Positions 59,092 to 64,000 of a stretch of 64,000 bases of DNA are shown here, one piece after another (the stretch's first letter is position 1; every line of letters starts with the position of its first letter). The notes under the pieces are model-generated. The model saw only the letters and a list, made by a program, of their open reading frames with translations, did no database searches and was not told the DNA's origin. The stretch spans positions 682,001 through 746,000 of the forward strand of contig CAWFGV010000011.1 of the NCBI GenBank assembly GCA_963815445.1, in the 5' to 3' direction. Source of the DNA: JANLYC01 sp963815445 (GTDB lineage: Bacteria > Actinomycetota > Actinomycetes > Propionibacteriales > Nocardioidaceae). A program made the position numbers and the translations under genes.

Positions 59092-60612
59092 GTGCCCGCA
59101 GCCCCTCGCTCGGCGACGCTGGGCCGCGCGGCCGGATCGACGCTCTCCGGGCTCCTCGTGGCCTTCGCGTTTCCCCCTTTCGACGCCGTCTGGCTGATGC
59201 CGTTCGGGCTCGCGGGCCTCATGCTGTGCGTACGCGGTGCCACCGGTCGGGCCGGTCTGCTCGCCGGGCTGGGATTCGGGATGGGCTTCATGCTCCCGTT
59301 GATGCGCTGGATCACGATCATCGGCCCGGACGCGTGGGTGGCTCTCGCTCTGCTCGAGGCGCTGTTCTATGCGCTGCTGGGGCTGACCTGGGCCTGGGTG
59401 CGTCCCATGCGGTGGTGGCCGATCGCGGTCGCCCTCACCTGGGTGGGCGCGGAGACCCTGCGCGGCACGGTCCCGTTCGGTGGCCTGCCCTGGGGAACGC
59501 TGGCGTTCGGCCTGGTCGACACGTCGTTCGACCGGTGGGGGCGGGTCGGCGGCACGTCGCTGGTGTCGTTCCTGATGGTGCTCGTGGTGGCCGTGCTCGT
59601 CGATGTCCTCGAGCGACGTGACCGCAGCCGCTGGGGCCTCATCAGCGCCGGCGTGGTTGTCGCCATCGCGGTCGGCAGCGTCGCCCTGCCGGCAGGAATC
59701 GCGGGAGCCGACGGACGGAGCCAGGTGGCCACCGTGCAGGGCAACGTGCCGGGCGAGGGGATGGATCCCTTCGCTGAGCGGCGAGCCGTCCTGGACAACC
59801 ACGTCCAGACGACGTTCGACTTCGCCCGCCGGGTCCGCGCGGGCGAGCTGCCGCAACCAGACATCGTCATCTGGCCGGAGAACTCCACGGACATCGACCC
59901 GTACTCGGACCGTTCGGCATACGACGAGATCGACAGCGCCGTGAAGGCGATCGGGGTGCCGACCCTGGTCGGAGCGGTCGTGGACGGCCCCGGCCCCACC
60001 CAGGTCCGCAACATGGGCATCGTCTGGAGCCCGACAACGGGCGCGGGGGAGCAGTACGTCAAACGCCACCCGGTGCCGTTCGGGGAGTACATCCCGTTCC
60101 GTGGCTTCCTCACGAAGTTCATCAAGCGGCTGTCACAGATCCCGCGGGACTTCGCCCCCGGACACTTCGACAGTGTGCTGCAGCTGGGACCGGTCGTCGT
60201 GGGTGACGTCATCTGCTTCGAGGTCGCATACGACGGGCTCGTCCGGGACGCGATCACGCAAGGCGGCCAGCTGTTGGTCGTGCAGACCAACAACGCCACG
60301 TATACGGGCACCGGCCAGCTCGAGCAGCAGTTCGCCATCTCCCGATACCGTGCCATCGAGACAGGCCGCTATGTCGTCGTCGCCGCGACGAACGGCATCA
60401 GCGGCATCATCGCTCCGGACGGGACGGTCGTGGCACAGACACAACAGAAGACACGGGCTGTGCTCGACGAGCGCGTCACGCTCGGGAACGGGATCACGTG
60501 GGGGCTCCGCGTGGGCCTGTGGGTGGAGCTCGCCCTGTGCACTCTCGCCCTGGCCGTCGTGGTGATGAACCGCTGGGAGGCACGCCGCTCGGCCGCCAGG
60601 ATCCAGGCATGA
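59092..60612 (+). CDS. lnt: Apolipoprotein N-acyltransferase Lnt
   Basis: 506 aa. Adds the third acyl chain to the N-terminal Cys of lipoproteins. Six to eight N-terminal membrane helices, then a nitrilase-like periplasmic domain with Glu in WPENSTD, Lys in YVKRHPVPFGEYIPF and the nucleophile Cys in GDVICFEVAYDGLVR; one C-terminal helix. The following ppm gene overlaps by 4 bp, as in mycobacteria where Ppm1 has both parts in one chain. Confidence 0.94.
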   Translation: MPAAPRSATLGRAAGSTLSGLLVAFAFPPFDAVWLMPFGLAGLMLCVRGATGRAGLLAGLGFGMGFMLPLMRWITIIGPDAWVALALLEALFYALLGLTWAWVRPMRWWPIAVALTWVGAETLRGTVPFGGLPWGTLAFGLVDTSFDRWGRVGGTSLVSFLMVLVVAVLVDVLERRDRSRWGLISAGVVVAIAVGSVALPAGIAGADGRSQVATVQGNVPGEGMDPFAERRAVLDNHVQTTFDFARRVRAGELPQPDIVIWPENSTDIDPYSDRSAYDEIDSAVKAIGVPTLVGAVVDGPGPTQVRNMGIVWSPTTGAGEQYVKRHPVPFGEYIPFRGFLTKFIKRLSQIPRDFAPGHFDSVLQLGPVVVGDVICFEVAYDGLVRDAITQGGQLLVVQTNNATYTGTGQLEQQFAISRYRAIETGRYVVVAATNGISGIIAPDGTVVAQTQQKTRAVLDERVTLGNGITWGLRVGLWVELALCTLALAVVVMNRWEARRSAARIQA

Positions 60613-61385
60613 CGGTGCCCGCATCGACGTCCGAGCGTTGCCTCGTGATCATCCCGACCTACAACGAGGCCGAGAACCTCGAGCTCATCGTCGACCGGGT
60701 CCGCGGGTCGGTGTCCGAGGTCGACGTGCTCGTCGTCGATGACAGCTCACCTGACGGGACCGGTGCGATCGCCGACGGGATCGCCAGGCACGACACCTCG
60801 GTCCACGTTCTGCACCGGACCGAGAAGGCCGGCCTCGGAGCGGCGTACCTGGCGGGGTTCGCGTGGGGGATGGCTGCCGGTTACGACGTGCTGGTCGAGA
60901 TGGATGCCGACGGGTCGCACCTTCCGGAGCAGCTGCCGCGACTTCTGGATGCGCTTCCCGGTGCCGATCTCGTGCTGGGTGCGCGCTGGGTGCCGGGCGG
61001 GAGAGTCGTCAACTGGCCACGGCGCCGGGAGTGGCTGTCCCGCGGAGGGAATGCGTACGTCCGGCTCGCGCTGGGTCTGCGGTTGCGCGACGCCACCGGC
61101 GGATTCCGAGCGTTCCGTCGTACCACGCTGGAAGGGATCGACCTGGCCACCGTCACCTCACAGGGTTACTGCTTCCAGGTCGACCTGGCGCGGCGTTGCG
61201 TGCAGGCCGGCTTCGAGGTGGTCGAGGTGCCGATCACGTTTGTGGAGCGCGTGTACGGTGAATCGAAGATGACCGGTGACATCGTCCGGGAGGCGCTGCT
61301 CAAGGTGACCCAGTGGGCGGTCCGTCATCGGCTCGATCAGGCGAGGCGCATCTCGCGTGGACGCGCTCACCATACGGATAGCTAG
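60609..61385 (+). CDS. ppm: Polyprenol monophosphomannose synthase (DPM1-like)
   Basis: 258 aa, GT2 family glycosyltransferase. IIPTYNEAENL, VLVVDDSSPDGT (nucleotide-binding Asp), LVEMDADGSHLPEQLP (DXD-type), ATGGFRAFRR and GYCFQVDLARR are diagnostic for dolichol/polyprenol-phosphate mannosyltransferase; FVERVYGESKM is the usual end of the catalytic core. Makes the mannosyl donor for lipoglycans and protein mannosylation. No membrane helix, so it is the soluble type. ATGA overlap with lnt. Confidence 0.93.
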   Translation: MTVPASTSERCLVIIPTYNEAENLELIVDRVRGSVSEVDVLVVDDSSPDGTGAIADGIARHDTSVHVLHRTEKAGLGAAYLAGFAWGMAAGYDVLVEMDADGSHLPEQLPRLLDALPGADLVLGARWVPGGRVVNWPRRREWLSRGGNAYVRLALGLRLRDATGGFRAFRRTTLEGIDLATVTSQGYCFQVDLARRCVQAGFEVVEVPITFVERVYGESKMTGDIVREALLKVTQWAVRHRLDQARRISRGRAHHTDS

Positions 61386-61430
61386 GTTGATGAAGACACC
61401 CAGGTCGATGCAGACGGCGAGGTCACTTCG

Positions 61431-61859
61431 ATGCCGTTGATCCTGTTCGCGCTCTTCATCGGGCTGCCGATCCTGGAGATCTACGTGATCATCCAGGTCG
61501 GCCAGCAGATCGGCGCGATTCCGACCTTGCTGCTCCTGATTGCGGAGTCCGTGTTCGGGGCCTGGCTGGTGAAACGAGAAGGGCGTCGCGCCTGGACAGC
61601 GCTCAACGAAGCGTTCCGGACGGGGCAGCTGCCGGGTCGCCAGCTCGGCGATGCGGCGCTCGTCCTGATCGGCGGCACCCTGCTACTGACGCCGGGATTC
61701 GTCACCGACGTGTTCGGTTTCTTCTTCGTGTTGCCGTTCACGCGACCCATCGCGCGCAGGATCCTTGGAGCCATTCTCGCGCGACGCGCCCTCAAACGAT
61801 CCCAGGGTCCGGCGCCCAAGCGCGGGGGAGTGCACCAGATCTACCGCTCGGACGAGTGA
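61431..61859 (+). CDS. fxsA: FxsA family membrane protein
   Basis: 142 aa. LILFALFIGLPILEIYVIIQVG, LLLLIAESVFGAWLVKREGRR, DAALVLIGGTLLLTPGFVTDVFG and VLPFTRPIARRIL match FxsA proteins (phage-exclusion suppressor in E. coli; general role unclear). Three or four hydrophobic segments. 45 bp after ppm; converges on rbpA with a 27-bp gap. Confidence 0.9.
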   Translation: MPLILFALFIGLPILEIYVIIQVGQQIGAIPTLLLLIAESVFGAWLVKREGRRAWTALNEAFRTGQLPGRQLGDAALVLIGGTLLLTPGFVTDVFGFFFVLPFTRPIARRILGAILARRALKRSQGPAPKRGGVHQIYRSDE

Positions 61860-61886
61860 GCCCGGAGCAAGCTGGGAACCGAGGCG

Positions 61887-62270
61887 TCAGGCAGACTTCT
61901 TGGTCTTGCCGCGGCGGTGCAGGTGGGCGGGGCCGATGACGCCGGTCCGGAGCAGCTCGAGGCGCTCGGACAAGATGTCCTCGAGCTCCGTGATCGAGCG
62001 ACGCTCGAGGAGCATGTCCCAGTGCGTGCGGGCAGGCTTGTCCGCCTTTGCCTCAGGCTGCTGGCCGTCGCGCTGCCGAGACTCGGCTCCGCAGCGGGGG
62101 CATTCCCATGTGAAGGGGATCTCGGCCTCGGCGGCCATCGGGATGTCGAACTCGTGGCCGTTCGAGCAGTCGTAGACGACGTGCTGGCGCGGTGCGAACT
62201 CGATCCCGCTCTCGTCCTCGAACGACGTGCCGCCAAGCCGTGAACCTCGAAGGGTTGCTCGCTCTGACAT
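61887..62270 (-). CDS. rbpA: RNA polymerase-binding protein RbpA
   Basis: 127 aa, actinobacterial transcription factor that binds sigma-A-type factors and stabilises the open promoter complex. RGSRLGGTSFEDESGIEFAPR (N-terminal tail), then the zinc-type core YDCSNGHEFDIP...WECPRCG, and the sigma-interaction part KPARTHWDMLLERRSITELEDILSERLELL. Start ATG 62270. A sigma-R-like promoter is seen 142 nt upstream, as expected from Streptomyces, where rbpA belongs to the thiol-stress regulon. Confidence 0.96.
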   Translation of the reverse strand: MSERATLRGSRLGGTSFEDESGIEFAPRQHVVYDCSNGHEFDIPMAAEAEIPFTWECPRCGAESRQRDGQQPEAKADKPARTHWDMLLERRSITELEDILSERLELLRTGVIGPAHLHRRGKTKKSA

Positions 62271-62411
62271 ATGGTGTGACTCCCCGCTCCGGTAGGTGCT
62301 GTTCCCCGTGGTGACTCATTGGACCTGATCGACTTCTTCGACCGGTGATTCGACGCCGCTGCGACAACGGATTGCTGGTCGTCTCGTGGAGACCACGATG
62401 ACATGGGTGCC

Positions 62412-62438
62412 AACGACCGACGGTCTCCGAAGATTCCC
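62412..62438 (-). promoter_or_regulatory. Sigma-R/SigH-like promoter of rbpA
   Basis: Minus strand GGGAAT (62433-62438) and GTT (62412-62414) with an 18-bp spacer, the consensus for thiol-oxidative-stress ECF sigma factors. It lies in the 314-bp gene-free stretch 62271-62584, which also has an AT-rich patch at 62545-62585. Confidence 0.6.
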
Positions 62439-62584
62439 GTGGCGGCGATGAATCCGATGCCCCCGATGATTCCGCAATGGCCTGAGATTCGGCTGAGGGA
62501 TCGCCGTCAACTGCCTCGCGTCCGCTACCCGACCTGTACCCCATGATGCCGTATTAATGCCGGTATCAGGCATAAATTCTGATC

Positions 62585-63400
62585 TTACCCCCGCCAGATG
62601 CCGCGGGACTCGAAAACCTCCCGCAGCCGATCGAGCCGGTCGGTCATGATCGCGTCGACCCCGAGGTCGAGGAGGCGGTGCATCTCGCCGGGCTCGTCGA
62701 TCGTCCAGACATGGACCTGTTTCCCGATCTCGTGCATCCGCTCGACGAACGTTGCCGTGACGATCTCGAGATGCCCGCGCCGTGGCGGGACCTGCGCGGC
62801 GAGCCCGCGAGCGCCGGCCAGGGTGCGCAGGGGCGTGGTCGGCAGCAGCCGCAGGGCCGCGACCCCGGGCAGCGAGTATGCCGTCGCCACTCGGGGGCCC
62901 AGCCGGCCACGCAGCCGGTGCAGGCGGCGGGCCGAGAACGTCGCCACGCACACCCGGTCCCAGGCCTGCTGTTCCTGAAGGCAGCGGGCCAGCGGCTCGA
63001 CGGCGGCGTCGGCCTTGGCATCGATGTTGACGCGGACGTCCGGCCAGGTGGAGAGGATGTCACTGAGCAGGGGGATCGCCTCCCGACCACCGATCCGGGC
63101 TCTGGCGATGCGGTCGTAGTCGAGCTCGGCCACGACGCCCGAGGCATCGGTCACGCGGTCCAGTGCCGGATCGTGGAAGGCGACCAGGACCCCGTCGCGC
63201 GTGACGTGCACGTCGGTCTCCAGATGGCGGTAACCCATCGCGATCGCGGCCTCGAAGGCGAGCATGGTGTTCTCCAGGCCGACCTGGCTACCGGTCAGCG
63301 CGCCACCACGATGCGCGAACGGGACCGGCAGACCACCTGAGTCGAAGAACGGGTAGTCGGCCGCCCGGCGGGCTCGGCCGAACCTCCGTGTCCCGCTCAC
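62585..63400 (-). CDS. Glycerophosphodiester phosphodiesterase
   Basis: 271 aa, GDPD TIM barrel that hydrolyses glycerophosphodiesters to glycerol-3-phosphate and an alcohol. FAHRGGALTGSQVGLENTM (catalytic His and Glu), LETDVHVTRDGVLVAFHDP (metal Glu, Asp and second catalytic His), VHVWTIDEPGEM and VDAIMTDRLD. GTG 63400 is chosen; ATG 63433 would overlap the start codon of the divergent zinc-ribbon gene and its promoter. Confidence 0.88.
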   Translation of the reverse strand: MSGTRRFGRARRAADYPFFDSGGLPVPFAHRGGALTGSQVGLENTMLAFEAAIAMGYRHLETDVHVTRDGVLVAFHDPALDRVTDASGVVAELDYDRIARARIGGREAIPLLSDILSTWPDVRVNIDAKADAAVEPLARCLQEQQAWDRVCVATFSARRLHRLRGRLGPRVATAYSLPGVAALRLLPTTPLRTLAGARGLAAQVPPRRGHLEIVTATFVERMHEIGKQVHVWTIDEPGEMHRLLDLGVDAIMTDRLDRLREVFESRGIWRG

Positions 63401-63420
63401 AGCTGGCAAGTATGACGCGT

Positions 63421-63426
63421 TACGGT
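63421..63426 (+). promoter_or_regulatory. -10 element, leaderless promoter of zinc-ribbon gene
   Basis: TACGGT, 5 nt before the ATG at 63432. Confidence 0.4.
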
Positions 63427-63431
63427 GGGGC

Positions 63432-63698
63432 ATGGCCGCAATGACATGTCCCCAGTGCAGCTCTGAGATGGTCGAACGTCGACGAGGCGGAGTCACGGTC
63501 GCGCAGTGCACGTCTTGTGAGGGTCTGTTTCTGGCCAGGATCGACCTGGGCATCCTGATCGAGCAGGAGAACGACTGGCACGTCTCGTCGGGTCCGGGCA
63601 CCCAGCCGATCCCGCGAATCGTGCCCGGCATGACGCCACCTCACGACTACGCCGCGGCCAGGCAGGCTCGCAGCTACATCGACGAGCTGTTCGGGTAG
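63432..63698 (+). CDS. TFIIB-type zinc-ribbon protein
   Basis: 88 aa. CPQCSSEMVERRRGGVTVAQCTSC gives two Cys pairs of the zf-TFIIB domain, followed by EGLFLARIDLGILIEQEND; the rest is low-complexity, ending YAAARQARSYIDELFG. Function unknown. ATG 63432 or 63441. Confidence 0.85.
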   Translation: MAAMTCPQCSSEMVERRRGGVTVAQCTSCEGLFLARIDLGILIEQENDWHVSSGPGTQPIPRIVPGMTPPHDYAAARQARSYIDELFG

Positions 63699-63714
63699 TC
63701 CTCACGTCACTCAC

Positions 63715-64000
63715 TCAGCCAGCGGCAGGATCCGGTGCCTCTCCCTCGGACTCGAACGAGACGGCGACCGGTTGGGCGATCGACGCGTCGGCGATCTCGA
63801 AGAACGACGCCAGCTCGAAATGCCCCATGGACGCGATGACACTGGACGGGAACGCCTGCACGCGAGTGTTGTAGTCACGAACGTTGCCGTTGTAGAAGCG
63901 CCGTGCTGCGGCCAGTCGGTCCTCGGTCTCGCCGAGCTCGTGTTGAAGCTGTCGAAAGTTGCCGCTCGCCTTGAGCTCCGGGTACGCCTCCGCAACGGCG
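63715..64000 (-). CDS. LemA family protein, partial (N-terminus beyond window)
   Basis: Last ~95 residues of a LemA protein: VAEAYPELKASGNFRQLQHELGETEDRLAAARRFYNGNVRDYNTRVQAFPSS in three adjoining helices, then MGHFELASFFEI and QPVAVSFE. LemA proteins have one N-terminal membrane helix and a helical cytoplasmic or external domain; function is poorly known. The stop is 16 bp from the convergent zinc-ribbon gene. Confidence 0.9.
   Translation of the reverse strand, partial: AVAEAYPELKASGNFRQLQHELGETEDRLAAARRFYNGNVRDYNTRVQAFPSSVIASMGHFELASFFEIADASIAQPVAVSFESEGEAPDPAAG

Overview
The window is high-GC DNA from an actinobacterium. It carries mycothiol synthesis (mshC), a complete Pup-proteasome locus (arc/mpa, dop, pup, prcB, prcA, pafA, pafB, pafC), RbpA, F420-type luciferase-like oxidoreductases, and many GTG/TTG starts. 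The gene content and the lysine aminomutase cluster would suit Propionibacteriales (Nocardioidaceae-like), but this is an inference from family knowledge; no 16S or other phylogenetic marker was tested.

Layout. 1-4.3 kb: a cut-off APH-type kinase, a PAP2 membrane phosphatase, a DUF427 protein, a P-loop kinase/LLM-oxidoreductase fusion, a decayed gene and tRNA-Leu(GAG). 4.4-13.3 kb: M20 peptidase, DUF5703 protein, GH15 trehalase-like enzyme, aldo/keto reductase, F420 oxidoreductase, UppP, DUF1003 protein and CorA. 12.6-21.3 kb: a conserved actinobacterial block of phosphomutase-like protein, DUF3090, SCO1664-like kinase, mshC, PAC2, metH and a HAD hydrolase. 21.4-27.5 kb: a five-gene dipeptide ABC transporter operon. 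27.4-42.8 kb: RecB-like nuclease, site-2 protease, TrmI, then the Pup-proteasome system with its PafBC regulators; arc is split from dop by two opposite-strand genes and a hairpin repeat. 42.8-51.5 kb: tatA, tatC, a small protein with an apparent ATC start, lipid kinase, HelY-type helicase, 5'-3' exonuclease, methyltransferase, M24 peptidase and an Lrp regulator. 51.6-58.7 kb: a lysine aminomutase cluster (kamA opposite kdd, amidohydrolase, kamD, kamE, kal). 59-64 kb: lnt-ppm lipoprotein/glycolipid genes, FxsA, RbpA, a glycerophosphodiester phosphodiesterase, a zinc-ribbon protein and the end of a LemA gene.

How parts work together. Pup is activated by Dop, ligated to lysines by PafA, and Pup-tagged proteins are unfolded by Arc/Mpa into the PrcAB chamber; PafB and PafC are WYL regulators. 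KamA, KamD/KamE, Kdd and Kal supply four of the steps of lysine breakdown through beta-lysine and 3,5-diaminohexanoate; the cleavage enzyme Kce is not in the window.

Other structure. Seventeen genes have a TANNNT hexamer ending 5-7 nt before the start codon, the expected geometry of leaderless promoters. There are two copies of a 71-bp repeat with a 22-bp-stem hairpin, four short tandem-repeat arrays (two stacked at the GH15 promoter, one on the helicase start, one inside kamD), a sigma-R-like promoter before rbpA, and two single-site frameshifts (dppB and helY) in otherwise well-conserved genes. I found no CRISPR array, insertion sequence, prophage or origin.
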